Shown piece after piece: positions 1-8,101 of a DNA stretch of 64,000 bases (position 1 is the first letter of the stretch; each line of letters starts with the position of its first letter). This DNA comes from Nocardia elegans NBRC 108235. GTDB lineage: Bacteria; Actinomycetota; Actinomycetes; Mycobacteriales; Mycobacteriaceae. The position numbers and the translations under genes are program-made. The stretch is from the NCBI RefSeq assembly GCF_001612845.1, contig NZ_BDBF01000020.1, forward strand, positions 1-64,000, written 5' to 3'. The notes beneath the pieces are model-generated. The model did not search any database and had not been told where the DNA came from. It worked only from the letters and a program-made list of their open reading frames with translations.

Positions 1-42
1 CTGCGCTGCCGCCTCCGGGCTACCACCATTAGGCTGCCGGAT

Positions 43-912
43 ATGGCTAGTGCAGCACAATGGCTCGAAGGCGCCCGCCCGCGGACGCTGCCCAATGCGA
101 TCGCCCCGGTCCTCGTCGGCACCGGCGCGGCCGCGTCGCTGGATGCCGCGGTGTGGTGGAAGGCCCTGTTGAGCCTGCTGGTTTCGCTGGCTCTGATCAT
201 CGGCGTCAACTACGCCAACGACTATTCCGACGGCATTCGCGGCACCGACGACGAGCGCGTGGGCCCGCTGCGACTGGTCGGTTCCGGTCTGGCGAGTCCG
301 GCCGCGGTGCGCGGCGCGGCGATCGCCTGCCTGAGCGTGGGCGCGATCTTCGGGTTGATCCTGGTGATCACCACCGCGTGGTGGCTGCTGCTGATCGGCG
401 CGGCCTGTCTGGCCGGCGCCTGGTTCTACACCGGCGGCAGTAAACCCTACGGCTACAGCGGTTTCGGTGAGATCGCCGTCTTCGTCTTCTTCGGCTTGGT
501 CGCGGTGCTGGGCACCGAATTCGTCCAGTCCGAGCGGCTCGACTGGGCCGGACTGGTCGGCGCGATCGCGGTCGGCGCGTTCTCCAGCGCGGTGCTGGTC
601 ACCAACAATCTGCGCGACATCCCCACCGATTCGGTGACCGGCAAGACCACCCTCGCCGTCAAACTGGGCGACACCCGCACCCGCACACTGCATCTGGTGC
701 TGATGGTGGTGCCGTTCGTGGCCTCGCTGCTGCTGGTGCTGCGCACCCCGTGGGCCCTGGTGGGCCTGCTCGCGATACCGCTCGCCGTCCGATCCAACGC
801 CCCGGTGCGCGGTGGGCAGCAGGGACCGGGATTGATCCCCTCACTGCGCGATACCGGCTTGGCGATGCTGGGCTGGTCCCTGCTCACCGCACTGGCGCTC
901 GGCCTCGGCTGA
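43..912 (+). CDS. menA: 1,4-dihydroxy-2-naphthoate polyprenyltransferase MenA
   Basis: Membrane prenyltransferase that joins a polyprenyl chain to 1,4-dihydroxy-2-naphthoate, giving demethylmenaquinone for the respiratory chain. The 289-residue product is hydrophobic throughout, with about eight membrane segments, as in the UbiA family. The first Asp-rich motif reads [13 protein letters not shown] from residue 59 and the second region reads [10 protein letters not shown] from residue 187; both bind Mg-diphosphate in this family. The N-terminus [20 protein letters not shown] is characteristic of MenA. The ATG start has no obvious Shine-Dalgarno, so the exact start is less sure than the identity. 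It converges on the next gene. Confidence 0.95.
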   Translation: MASAAQWLEGARPRTLPNAIAPVLVGTGAAASLDAAVWWKALLSLLVSLALIIGVNYANDYSDGIRGTDDERVGPLRLVGSGLASPAAVRGAAIACLSVGAIFGLILVITTAWWLLLIGAACLAGAWFYTGGSKPYGYSGFGEIAVFVFFGLVAVLGTEFVQSERLDWAGLVGAIAVGAFSSAVLVTNNLRDIPTDSVTGKTTLAVKLGDTRTRTLHLVLMVVPFVASLLLVLRTPWALVGLLAIPLAVRSNAPVRGGQQGPGLIPSLRDTGLAMLGWSLLTALALGLG

Positions 913-932
913 CGAACGGCCGCACCGCAGCG

Positions 933-1322
933 TCAGTCCCGGCCGCCCTCGGGAACCAAGACGCCGAGCACCCAGTTGACGAGGGTCACGATGACGGCAC
1001 CGAAGATCGCCGCCCAGAACCCGTCGACTCGCAGCCCGTAATCGGTGGTTTCGGTGATCTTGGCGGTCAGCCACAGCATGAGGGCGTTGATCACCAGCAG
1101 GAACAGCCCCAGCGTGACGATCACCAGCGGTAGCGACAGCAATTTCACGATCGGCTTGATCAGCGCGTTGACCAGTCCGAAGACGATCGCGACGCAGACC
1201 ACGACGAGAATCTTGCCGCCGGTGCCCGCATCGGGCGGATCCTTCAATTCGATACCGCCGACCCAGGCCGCCGCGAGCCAGATCGCGAGGGCGTTGATCG
1301 CCAAACGGAGCAGAAGTGCCAT
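933..1322 (-). CDS. phage holin family (superfamily IV type) membrane protein
   Basis: Small integral membrane protein of 129 residues with four hydrophobic segments, at about residues 1-22, 37-57, 60-88 and 103-123. The pattern, including FGLVNALIKPIVKLLSLPL in the middle, matches the chromosomal family annotated as phage holin family in actinobacteria. Members are ordinary chromosomal genes of unknown function, and nothing here suggests a prophage. It is convergent with menA and separated by only about 20 bp. Confidence 0.75.
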   Translation of the reverse strand: MALLLRLAINALAIWLAAAWVGGIELKDPPDAGTGGKILVVVCVAIVFGLVNALIKPIVKLLSLPLVIVTLGLFLLVINALMLWLTAKITETTDYGLRVDGFWAAIFGAVIVTLVNWVLGVLVPEGGRD

Positions 1323-1407
1323 GCCGCAATGCTAACGGCGGACGGGGCGGGTTACCGGTCACGCGCTGCGACCCCTCCCCGCCCCCGACGGAGGGTGCGC
1401 TCGCCCC

Positions 1408-1998
1408 TCACGCCGCGCGGTCGAGCATCTCCTGGACCGCGCCGCGCACCCGTTCCATCCCTTCGTTCCCGCCCAGCAATTCTCGCGTGGTCGGGTTGGG
1501 TGCGCGCAGAATGCCGAGCAGCACATGCCCCGCCTCGATGCGATCGTCACCGCGGGAGATCGCCTCGCGCAGTGACAATTCCAGCGCCTTCTTGGCCTCG
1601 CGAGTGAAAGGGATGTGACCGAAGCTCATTCCGCCGCCGAACCGGAAACGCCCGCGACCCTTGTCCGGAACGGGTACGGCCTCGTCGAAGGCGCCCTCGC
1701 CGAAGGTGGCCTGCACACTGTCTCGCACCGCGTCCAGATCGATGCCGATCGACTTCAACGCGGCCGCGTCCTCCTCACCCAGCGGTTCCTCCGTCCGCGT
1801 CCGGCTCGGCAGCGCGCGCCGAATAGCTTCGGCGGTGATGCCGTTGTCCTCCAGCACTTGTCGCAATTGATCGTCGGCGCAGGTCGCGAGCCCCAGCAAC
1901 AGATGTTCGACATCGATACTGGGCGAACGCAATTCACGCGCTTCCTCCTGCGCGTCCACGACGGCGGAGCGCGCCGCCTTGGCAAATCTCTCGAACAT
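1408..1998 (-). CDS. Clp N-terminal (ClpA/ClpC-type) domain protein without ATPase domain
   Basis: 196-residue protein made of two Clp-N repeats. The first begins at FERFAKAARSAVVDAQEEAR (residue 2 on) and the second near residue 122 at FTREAKKALELSLREA, ending in ELLGG. In ClpC these repeats bind substrates and adaptors; here no AAA+ module follows, so the protein may act as an adaptor or decoy (inference). The ATG at 1998 is chosen because it overlaps the stop of the upstream HTH gene in a TGATG arrangement, implying translational coupling. The pair of small HTH plus Clp-N protein recurs in actinobacteria. Confidence 0.85.
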   Translation of the reverse strand: MFERFAKAARSAVVDAQEEARELRSPSIDVEHLLLGLATCADDQLRQVLEDNGITAEAIRRALPSRTRTEEPLGEEDAAALKSIGIDLDAVRDSVQATFGEGAFDEAVPVPDKGRGRFRFGGGMSFGHIPFTREAKKALELSLREAISRGDDRIEAGHVLLGILRAPNPTTRELLGGNEGMERVRGAVQEMLDRAA

Positions 1999-2219
1999 CA
2001 GCGGATTCCGCCTTTCCGGTTGTACTTCTGATGGACCGCCTGCCGACTGACCTCGAGCGCCTCGGCGATGGCTTGCCAGGACCACCCCTGCTTACGGGCA
2101 TTGGCCACCTGGATCGCCTCGAGCCGCTCGAGCAATCGCCGCAGCGCGAGCACCGCCCGCAGCCCGACCTGGGGGTCGGGACTGCCCGCGGCGGCCGCCA
2201 GCGTTGTCGCTTCACTCAT
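1998..2219 (-). CDS. small helix-turn-helix regulator coupled to the Clp-N protein
   Basis: 73-residue DNA-binding protein starting MSEATTLAAAAG. A helical N-terminal half (VGLRAVLALRRLLERLEA) is followed by a helix-turn-helix near residues 45-66, GWSWQAIAEALEVSRQAVHQ, ending KYNRKGGIR. The start at 2219 is chosen over one 36 bases upstream because the longer form would run into the operator-like repeats. It is first in a two-gene operon with the Clp-N protein (1-base stop/start overlap). Two inverted repeats of the form GTCAA-N6-TTGAC lie directly upstream, so autoregulation is likely (inference). Confidence 0.8.
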   Translation of the reverse strand: MSEATTLAAAAGSPDPQVGLRAVLALRRLLERLEAIQVANARKQGWSWQAIAEALEVSRQAVHQKYNRKGGIR

Positions 2220-2223
2220 GTAC

Positions 2224-2266
2224 GTCAATTTACGTTGACATCGCGGGCGCGTCAATCAAAATTGAC
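2224..2266 (-). promoter_or_regulatory. paired operators GTCAA-N6-TTGAC before the HTH/Clp-N operon
   Basis: Two 16-bp imperfect palindromes, GTCAATTTACGTTGAC at 2224-2239 and GTCAATCAAAATTGAC at 2251-2266. They share both half-sites and are 27 bp apart centre to centre. They lie 5 to 47 bases upstream of the HTH gene start. A pair of identical half-site palindromes at this position is typical of an autoregulated repressor. Which protein binds is inference. Confidence 0.6.
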
Positions 2267-2314
2267 ATCAGGCATGTTCACCTGCGGCGAACGGTGAGGA
2301 AGCGATTCCGCGGC

Positions 2315-3400
2315 TCAGGCGGTCCAGATACCCGTGGCGGCGAATTCGTCGAGAATCGCGTGCGAATCGGTGAGGTCCAGCCCCTGCCCCGCGACCCACT
2401 CGTCGTTGAAATACGTTCCGGCATAACGGTCTCCGCCGTCGCACAGCAACGTCACCACGCTGCCCTCGCGGCCGGCGGCGATCATCTCGGCGATGAGGGC
2501 GAACGCACCCCACAGATTGGTTCCGGTGGACCCGCCCACCCGCCTGCCGAGCACGTCACTGGCGTGGCGGCAGGCGGCGATCGAGGCGGCGTCGGGTACC
2601 TCGATCATCCGGTCGACCACATCGCCGATGAACGAAGGTTCCACCCGCGGGCGGCCGATTCCCTCGATCCGCGACGGCATACCGGTCTGATATCCCGAGT
2701 CGGCGACCTCATATCCGCCGTAGAACGCCGAATTCTCCGGATCGACCACGGCCAGCCGGGTGGCGTGGCGCCGATAGCGGATATACCGGCCGATGGTCGC
2801 ACTGGTACCGCCGGTGCCCGCACCGACCACCACCCAGTCCGGCACCGGGTGGGTCTCCAAAATCATTTGCTGATAGATGGATTCGGCGATGTTGTTGTTA
2901 CCGCGCCAGTCGGTGGCCCGTTCGGCGTAGGTGAACTGGTCCATGTAGTGGCCGTCGGACTCGGCGGCCAGGCGCACGGCCTCGGTGTAGATATCGGGCG
3001 CGCGGTCGACGAAATGGCATCGGCCGCCCTGCGCCTCGATGAGGGCGATCTTCTCCGGCGAGGTCTTCGTCGGCACCACCGACACGAAGTCCAGGCCGAG
3101 CAGTTTCGCGAAATAGGCCTCGCTGATCGCCGTCGATCCCGAGGACGCCTCGACGATGGTCGTCCCCTCGCGCACCCAGCCGTTGCAGATCGCGTAGAGG
3201 AACAGCGAACGCGCCAGCCGATGTTTCAAGCTGCCGGTCGGATGCGTGGACTCGTCCTTGAGATACAGCCGCACACCCCACTCGGGCGGCAGCGGATACC
3301 GCAGCAGATGGGTGTCGGCACTGCGCTGCGCATCGGCCTCGATCAGCCGCACCGCATTGTCGACCCACTCCCGTGAAGTACTGCGATCGCAGTACTTCAC
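2315..3400 (-). CDS. cds1: PLP-dependent cysteine synthase family protein (Cds1-like L-cysteine desulfhydrase)
   Basis: Fold-type II PLP enzyme of 361 residues. The PLP lysine is in [14 protein letters not shown] (Lys59), followed by the substrate loop [16 protein letters not shown] and the phosphate-binding glycine loop [18 protein letters not shown]. Sequence and length match the family of M. tuberculosis Rv3684 (Cds1), which breaks L-cysteine down to sulfide, ammonia and pyruvate; a cysteine-synthase activity cannot be excluded from sequence. The first available start is a GTG at 3400 lying inside a perfect 28-bp palindrome. No good ribosome-binding site precedes it, so the first dozen residues (before [10 protein letters not shown]) are uncertain. 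Confidence 0.8.
   Translation of the reverse strand: MKYCDRSTSREWVDNAVRLIEADAQRSADTHLLRYPLPPEWGVRLYLKDESTHPTGSLKHRLARSLFLYAICNGWVREGTTIVEASSGSTAISEAYFAKLLGLDFVSVVPTKTSPEKIALIEAQGGRCHFVDRAPDIYTEAVRLAAESDGHYMDQFTYAERATDWRGNNNIAESIYQQMILETHPVPDWVVVGAGTGGTSATIGRYIRYRRHATRLAVVDPENSAFYGGYEVADSGYQTGMPSRIEGIGRPRVEPSFIGDVVDRMIEVPDAASIAACRHASDVLGRRVGGSTGTNLWGAFALIAEMIAAGREGSVVTLLCDGGDRYAGTYFNDEWVAGQGLDLTDSHAILDEFAATGIWTA
3373..3400. repeat. perfect 28-bp palindrome at the cds1 start
   Basis: Positions 3373-3400 form an uninterrupted perfect palindrome: 14 bases, GTGAAGTACTGCGA, then their reverse complement, with GCGATCGC at the centre. It contains the GTG used as the cds1 start, so it could be an operator over the translation start, a hairpin in the mRNA, or the edge of the adjacent repeat family. 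The half-site GCAGTAC recurs at 3402-3408. Confidence 0.8.
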
Positions 3401-3412
3401 CGCAGTACCCGC

Positions 3413-3571
3413 TCGCTCACTGCGCCTCCCGTGCCATGCGGGACACCCGCACCCGGTCGGCGCAGCGAGCCGCTACGCGATTGTCGCTCACTGCGCCTCC
3501 TGTGCCATGCGGGACACCCGCACCCGGTCGGCGCAGCGAGCCGCTACGCGATTGTCGCTCACTGCGCCTCC
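3413..3571. repeat. 71-bp tandem direct repeat (2 copies plus partial third)
   Basis: Two full 71-bp units at 3413-3483 and 3484-3554, and a 17-base start of a third at 3555-3571. The two full units differ at a single base (3430 versus 3501). Each unit holds a short hairpin GCGGG-ACA-CCCGC, and a longer imperfect one pairs GCGCAGCGAGC with GCTCACTGCGC. The partial third copy overlaps the stop codon of the DUF4229 gene. The repeat fills the gap between that gene and cds1. Confidence 0.85.
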
Positions 3572-3897
3572 TCGCCGCGCAGGCGAGCTCGCAGGTTCGC
3601 TTTGTCGTTGCGGCGCTTCTCGTCGACCGCCGCGATGTCCTCGTTCACGCGCGCCCGCAGCCGCTTGAACAGCACCAGCGACAGCGGCATCGCCACGACC
3701 AACGCGAACAGCAGCGCGACGATCAGCGGGATGTCGACGTTCACCACGTGCGCCACCACCAGGATGATGGCGGCGATCACGGCGACCAGAGCCAGCCGGG
3801 CCAGGGTGTACAGCGCCAGATTGCGCGCGAGCCGCCGACCCGCCGAGGCCGGGGCCCGATCGCTCGCGGCGTCGTCGGATCGGGATGCTTCACTCAC
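3559..3897 (-). CDS. DUF4229 domain membrane protein
   Basis: 112-residue protein with a charged N-terminus, two hydrophobic segments (about residues 30-52 and 56-76), then a basic helical tail LFKRLRARVNEDIAAVDEKRRNDKANLRARLRGEEAQ. This is the DUF4229 pattern; the M. tuberculosis counterpart is probably Rv0531, which also lies near menA and the ccs genes. Function is unknown. The last codons fall inside the 71-bp repeat, so its C-terminal residues may have been changed by repeat expansion. Confidence 0.75.
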   Translation of the reverse strand: MSEASRSDDAASDRAPASAGRRLARNLALYTLARLALVAVIAAIILVVAHVVNVDIPLIVALLFALVVAMPLSLVLFKRLRARVNEDIAAVDEKRRNDKANLRARLRGEEAQ

Positions 3898-4119
3898 ACG
3901 ACCAGGGTAGGCGACGCCGCCGCACCCGTTCCGACCTGCCCGGGTCCCACCGAATTCGATCGCCGGATATTCGCCGAGGCAACGAACCCAGCCGTACGTA
4001 TATCCGTTTTGTCTATTACTTCCCCTTTACCAACGTTAGATCGTTCGAACACCTGGGGGTCCGGGTGCAACGATGTCGCTATCTGATGAGGGATCTGTCG
4101 ATTACGGAAAGGTTTGCGA

Positions 4120-4353
4120 ATGACTGCGATCACCGCGGCGAGCCGCACGTTGGGTTCCGTCAACGGCCAGGAGGCCCTCCTGACCCCGGGCCAGGTGGCG
4201 GCGCTGTTCCACGTCGATCCGAAAACGGTCACTCGATGGGCACATGCCGGGCGGCTGGGTTCGCTGCGCACCCCGGGCGGACATCGCCGCTTCCGTGAGT
4301 CCGAAGTAATGCAGCTGCTGAAGTCGCTGACCACCGAGGCAACCCGCCCCTGA
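4120..4353 (+). CDS. BldC-family (MerR-like) transcriptional regulator
   Basis: 77-residue single-domain DNA-binding protein. The winged helix-turn-helix LTPGQVAALFHVDPKTVTRWAHAGRLGSLRTPGGHRRFRESEV is the signature of BldC, which in Streptomyces binds direct repeats cooperatively and times development. The ATG at 4120 is preceded by GGAAAGG at 4106-4112 with proper spacing; an in-frame TTG at 4114 is less likely. It stands alone after a 220-bp upstream region and before a hairpin at 4362-4381. Confidence 0.9.
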   Translation: MTAITAASRTLGSVNGQEALLTPGQVAALFHVDPKTVTRWAHAGRLGSLRTPGGHRRFRESEVMQLLKSLTTEATRP

Positions 4354-4361
4354 GCCGACAG

Positions 4362-4381
4362 GACCGCCCATTCCGGCGGTC
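4362..4381 (+). terminator. hairpin after the BldC-type gene
   Basis: Perfect 7-bp stem GACCGCC, 6-base loop, GGCGGTC. It begins 9 bases after the BldC-type stop codon and has no U-tract, as is common for high-GC actinobacterial terminators. Confidence 0.45.
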
Positions 4382-4435
4382 ACAGTGCGACAGGTACGCG
4401 CACGGGATTACCCTCGATGTCAGGAGGTGAGCGAC

Positions 4436-4639
4436 GTGGCGTACCTGTTGGCACTCATCGCGGTCGTGGCTGTCGCGGTGCTGTGCTGGAAAGCGTTCGG
4501 ACCGGAGCATGCGCCCCGGATCGGCATCGGACGAGGACCCGAGAAGAGACGTCGAGTCGTGGGTCCCGATGACGATCCCGAATTCCTGTGGCGGATCTCC
4601 CGCCAACATCGCGACGGCGATTCCGGCTCGGATCACTGA
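4436..4639 (+). CDS. small single-pass membrane protein, unknown function
   Basis: 67-residue protein with one N-terminal hydrophobic segment (VAYLLALIAVVAVAVLCWKAF) followed by a charged, probably cytoplasmic tail rich in Arg and Asp. The GTG at 4436 is chosen because AGGAGG at 4422-4427 sits 8 bases upstream; the longer frame would include that site in the coding region. No family recognised. It is convergent with the dapA-like gene. Confidence 0.65.
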   Translation: MAYLLALIAVVAVAVLCWKAFGPEHAPRIGIGRGPEKRRRVVGPDDDPEFLWRISRQHRDGDSGSDH

Positions 4640-4680
4640 CGCGCATATCGTCACCTCGGGTGATGTGCCCTGAGGCGGGC

Positions 4681-5559
4681 TCAGCCGATGGGGCCGGCTG
4701 CGGCCAGCGCCGCCGAGACCGAATCGGCGCACGCGGGCAGTAGCGGCAGGCGCACGTGTGCGCTCGGTATACGGCCCTGCGCCGCGAGCACCCCTTTCAC
4801 CACGGTCGGATTGGCCTCGGCGAACAGTGCCCGCGCCAGCTCGACCAACCGGTTGCCGATTTTGCGTGCCGCCTCGATCCGTCCGTCCCGCCAGGCCGCG
4901 ATCAACTCCGTATAGGCCGCGGGCGCCACATTCGAGCAGGTCAGAATAGCGCCCTGAGCGCCCATCGCCAGCAGCGGCGCCGCGTACAGATCATCGCCGC
5001 ACAACACCGTCGTCCGGTCGCCGACCGCAGCCAGCCACGCGACCGTGGTCTCGTCGACGACGCCGACTGCGTGTTTGAAGCCCGCGACATTCGGCAGTTC
5101 GGCCAGTTCCGTCAAGATCTCCGTATCGAGCGGCCGGCCCGTGCGATGCGGGACGTTGTAGATCAGCAGCGGCACCGGGCTTCGCTGCGCGAGCCGCCGG
5201 AAGTGTTCCACCACGCCGCGCTGCGAGGGTTTCGTGTAGTACGGCACCACCGTCAGCGCCGCCGCGACGCGCTCGTCCAGCGCGGCCAATGCGCACTCGG
5301 AATCGGCGGTCGAATTCGAGCCGGTACCCACGATCAGCGGCACGTCACGCTCGGCGCAGACCTGGGCGCAGATGTCGACGACCCGGGCCTTCTCCTCCGC
5401 CGTCAGGGTGGCCGGTTCACCGGTGGTACCCAGGGCGACGAGGCCGGAGGCGCCCGCATCGAGGACCTCGTGCGCGAGCCGGGCCAGTGCGTCGCAGGCC
5501 AGCTCGCCGTCCGCCGTGAACGGCGTGACGAGTGGAACGAAGAGACCGCTGAACGTCAT
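4681..5559 (-). CDS. dihydrodipicolinate synthase family protein (DapA paralogue)
   Basis: 292-residue class I aldolase of the DapA/N-acetylneuraminate lyase family. Key residues are present: GTTGE at 44-48, Tyr134 in YNVP, and the Schiff-base Lys162 in GFKHAVG, matching the positions in E. coli DapA. The family condenses pyruvate with aspartate semialdehyde (lysine and diaminopimelate synthesis) or cleaves related keto acids. Because it is divergent from a LysR regulator and not in a dap operon, it may be an extra, regulated copy or a catabolic aldolase; substrate is not decided by the sequence. Confidence 0.8.
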   Translation of the reverse strand: MTFSGLFVPLVTPFTADGELACDALARLAHEVLDAGASGLVALGTTGEPATLTAEEKARVVDICAQVCAERDVPLIVGTGSNSTADSECALAALDERVAAALTVVPYYTKPSQRGVVEHFRRLAQRSPVPLLIYNVPHRTGRPLDTEILTELAELPNVAGFKHAVGVVDETTVAWLAAVGDRTTVLCGDDLYAAPLLAMGAQGAILTCSNVAPAAYTELIAAWRDGRIEAARKIGNRLVELARALFAEANPTVVKGVLAAQGRIPSAHVRLPLLPACADSVSAALAAAGPIG

Positions 5560-5614
5560 GCCACCTACCCTCGTCGAGGCGTTGATTCAGGTCCAGTTCA
5601 CAAATCTTCTTTCG

Positions 5615-5624
5615 AGCTTAAGCT
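5615..5624. promoter_or_regulatory. palindrome between the divergent dapA-like and LysR genes
   Basis: AGCTTAAGCT lies just before the LysR start, in the 70-bp gap that must hold both promoters. LysR proteins usually bind such a shared region; assignment as their operator is inference. Confidence 0.3.
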
Positions 5625-5630
5625 GAACTT

Positions 5631-6527
5631 ATGCTCGATGTTCGCCGCCTACGGCTACTGCGGGAATTGGCCCATCGCCGGACGATTGCTGCGGTCGCCG
5701 AGGCCATGTCCTACACCCCGTCGGCGGTATCCCAGCAGCTCACCGCGCTGGAACGCGAGGCAGGAGTCACGCTACTGGAACGCAGCGGTCGCCGCGTCAC
5801 CCTCACCGCGGCGGCGTGCCGCCTCGTGGAACACACCGAAGCGGTCCTCGCGATCCTGGAACAGGCGGAGGCCGAACTGGCTACCGCCGAGCTCACCGGC
5901 GCCCTGCACATCGGAGCCTTCCCCACCGCCGTGCAGCGGATCCTGCCGCATGCGCTGGTCTCGCTCAGCCGGGCTCATCCGCGCTTGGAACTGCATGTGA
6001 CGGAACTCGATCCGGCAGCCGTGCCCGCGGCACTGCGTGCCGGCACCCTGGATATCGCGCTCATCCAGGAATACGACTACGTGCCCGCCGAACCGGAGGC
6101 CGGCCTGGACACCGAACCGTTCCTGGAGGAACCGGTCTATCTGGCCGCCCGCACCACCCAGCCGCTGTCCGCCTACCGCGATGCGGCATGGATCTCCGGA
6201 ACACCCGGCACCCTCTGCCACACCATGACCGTAAGAGCTTGCGAGGCAGCGGGTTTCGTTCCCCATATCCGCCACCGCTCCGACGATTTCGGCACCGTCC
6301 TCGCCCTGGTCGCCGCCGGGCAGGGTGTCGCGTTCATCCCCCAGCTCGCCATTCCCCTCCATCCCGAAACCGACACCACCCCGGTCGAATTGACCCCGCT
6401 CCCCATTCGCCGCCGCACCCGGATCGCCTACCGCGCCGGCACCCGCACCCATCCCACGATCTCCGCCGCCCGCACCGCGCTGCACGCCACCACCGGGACG
6501 ATCCCCCCGGTGGAAGATCTCACCTGA
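5631..6527 (+). CDS. LysR-family transcriptional regulator
   Basis: 298-residue LysR protein. The N-terminal winged helix (residues 1-60) reads MLDVRRLRLLRELAHRRTIA...MSYTPSAVSQQLTALEREAG, and a periplasmic-binding-like effector domain runs from about residue 90 to the end. It is divergent from the dapA paralogue across a 70-bp intergenic region, the usual arrangement for a LysR activator and its target, so it probably senses a substrate or product of that aldolase (inference). Confidence 0.9.
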   Translation: MLDVRRLRLLRELAHRRTIAAVAEAMSYTPSAVSQQLTALEREAGVTLLERSGRRVTLTAAACRLVEHTEAVLAILEQAEAELATAELTGALHIGAFPTAVQRILPHALVSLSRAHPRLELHVTELDPAAVPAALRAGTLDIALIQEYDYVPAEPEAGLDTEPFLEEPVYLAARTTQPLSAYRDAAWISGTPGTLCHTMTVRACEAAGFVPHIRHRSDDFGTVLALVAAGQGVAFIPQLAIPLHPETDTTPVELTPLPIRRRTRIAYRAGTRTHPTISAARTALHATTGTIPPVEDLT

Positions 6528-6541
6528 AGCCGGCCGCCACG

Positions 6542-7189
6542 TCAGAGGCTCCGGCCGTCCACCACATCGCGGAGTTCTTCCGGCTCCCAATAATCCCGCA
6601 CGCCCGGAAGTTCGGACAGGTAGCGCAGGATGCGGTCCGGCGGCCAGCCGTGGGATTCGCCGAGACCGCCGGCCAGCATGCCGAGGTAGCGTGCGGACGG
6701 TTTGGTCAGGTCGCTGGTCAGCGGGCTGCCCGGGGAGGTGAAGGTCAGGACCGGAATGCCGTCCACGTCGTCGACGTGCCACAGGGTCTCGTAGCGGCCG
6801 TCGCCGAGTTGGACGTAACGCCGGCGAACCACCTCGGACGGATCGAAGTCGGGGCCGTCCCCGGGCTGGCGGTGCATCTCCTGGGCCATCAGATCGCTGA
6901 ACTGGCCGACGGTCAACAGGTAGCCACGCGCGGCCGCGCCGGCCGGCCAGTCCGAAGGCGGCCGGTGGGCGTAGAACGCGACGCCACCGCTCCACACCGG
7001 GCTCTGACCGGCGAAATAGACGCATCCGGGCAGTGACAGCGGCCGGTTCCGCGCGGGCGGCGTGGGATCCCGGAAACCCCCGTAGAGACGCGGGGTGCCC
7101 GGCGGGTTGCCACCCGCCCGGTAGTAGGTGAACCGCTTCTCGAACAAATTGGATCCGTAAGCGGCGTACCAGACGAGCTCCGCGGTCAT
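6542..7189 (-). CDS. gamma-glutamylcyclotransferase-like fold protein
   Basis: 215-residue protein beginning MTAELVWYAAYGSNLFEKRF. YAAYGSN is the signature of the GGCT-like (AIG2) fold, where the loop binds a gamma-glutamyl substrate. The C-terminal half (ILRYLSELPGVRDYWEPEELRDVV) is specific to an actinobacterial subgroup that databases sometimes mislabel histone deacetylase. The substrate is unknown. It is in the same direction as the following acyltransferase but separated by about 85 bp. Confidence 0.6.
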   Translation of the reverse strand: MTAELVWYAAYGSNLFEKRFTYYRAGGNPPGTPRLYGGFRDPTPPARNRPLSLPGCVYFAGQSPVWSGGVAFYAHRPPSDWPAGAAARGYLLTVGQFSDLMAQEMHRQPGDGPDFDPSEVVRRRYVQLGDGRYETLWHVDDVDGIPVLTFTSPGSPLTSDLTKPSARYLGMLAGGLGESHGWPPDRILRYLSELPGVRDYWEPEELRDVVDGRSL

Positions 7190-7275
7190 CGGAGCTCGTA
7201 TCCGTCCGGAGTGCGCACATGCCCGACCCTACGGGAGGACACCGCCCGGCCGTCGGCACCTGCCGGCCGCCGAAC

Positions 7276-7938
7276 TCATTCCCGCAGGTCCTCGATTCGC
7301 CGGCGCAAGTGATCGAGTAATTTCTCAGGATCGTCGAATTCCGCGGGATCGATCGGCGGGCCGAAGTGAATGCGCACCCGCTGGCGGCGGTCGAACGCGG
7401 GGCCGTCGCCGCGGGTGCGGCGCATCGGCAGCACGCGGTCGGTCCCCGTGGTGCCCACCGGGATGATCGGAACTCCGCTCGCCAGCGCCAGTTTCGCCAC
7501 TCCCGGTTTGTACGGTTCACTTTCGCCCGGTGCGACCAGTCGCCCTTCCGGATAGATGATCAGCACGCCGCCGTGCCGCAGAATCTGTTCCGCCTGCGCC
7601 ATCGCCGACTGGCCGGACGCACTGTCGCGCCGCACCACCGGAATATGCCCCAGGCGCCGCACCAGCCACCCGACCACCGGCCACGACCACAGCTCGGCCA
7701 TCGCGATGGCAATCGCCCTGCGCCGCAACGCTCCCCACAGGAATACCGCGTCCAGCATCGAGATGTGATTGCTCGCCACGATCACCGGCCCCGACTTCGG
7801 CACCAGCTCTCGCCCCGTCACGGTGACGCGCACGACATTCGACCACGCCAGCGTGCGCAGAATCCGCCGCACGAACTGCGTGGTAAGCCATGCCCGCTTA
7901 CCCAACCCCTTGGGCCGGCGCCCGGATTGCTCGTTCAT
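7276..7938 (-). CDS. 1-acyl-sn-glycerol-3-phosphate acyltransferase (PlsC family)
   Basis: 220-residue acyltransferase that adds a second acyl chain in phospholipid or glycolipid synthesis at the membrane. It has the catalytic block NHISMLD (NH-x4-D) and the later EGR block YPEGRLVAPGE, plus a hydrophobic stretch near AIAIAMAELWSWPVVGWLV. The ATG at 7938 (MNEQSGRRPKG) is preferred over one 54 bases upstream because a GGGGGTGG ribosome-binding site directly precedes it. It is divergent from the XRE/MmyB regulator. Confidence 0.85.
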   Translation of the reverse strand: MNEQSGRRPKGLGKRAWLTTQFVRRILRTLAWSNVVRVTVTGRELVPKSGPVIVASNHISMLDAVFLWGALRRRAIAIAMAELWSWPVVGWLVRRLGHIPVVRRDSASGQSAMAQAEQILRHGGVLIIYPEGRLVAPGESEPYKPGVAKLALASGVPIIPVGTTGTDRVLPMRRTRGDGPAFDRRQRVRIHFGPPIDPAEFDDPEKLLDHLRRRIEDLRE

Positions 7939-8101
7939 TTCCACCCCCCGATTCCAACGAACGGAGTCGATTCTCCCACGGGGCACCGACATGTTCGGGC
8001 CCCGCTGTCGTGCCCTGGCGGCGACCGGCTACCGGTGGCGTGTGCGCGATCAATTCAGCCTCACGCCATCAGCACCGCGTCCGCCTCACTATCGTGAACG
8101 A

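Noticed and set aside
933-1322. Holin gene as evidence of a prophage
   Set aside because: The family is chromosomal in actinobacteria and there are no phage structural genes nearby.
2204-3376. 390-codon open frame on the plus strand
   Set aside because: It is antisense to the Cds1-like gene, whose family motifs are unmistakable; long antisense frames are normal at this GC content.
3383-3390. GCGATCGC as a HIP1-type dispersed repeat
   Set aside because: It is only the centre of the larger palindrome and is not enriched around it.
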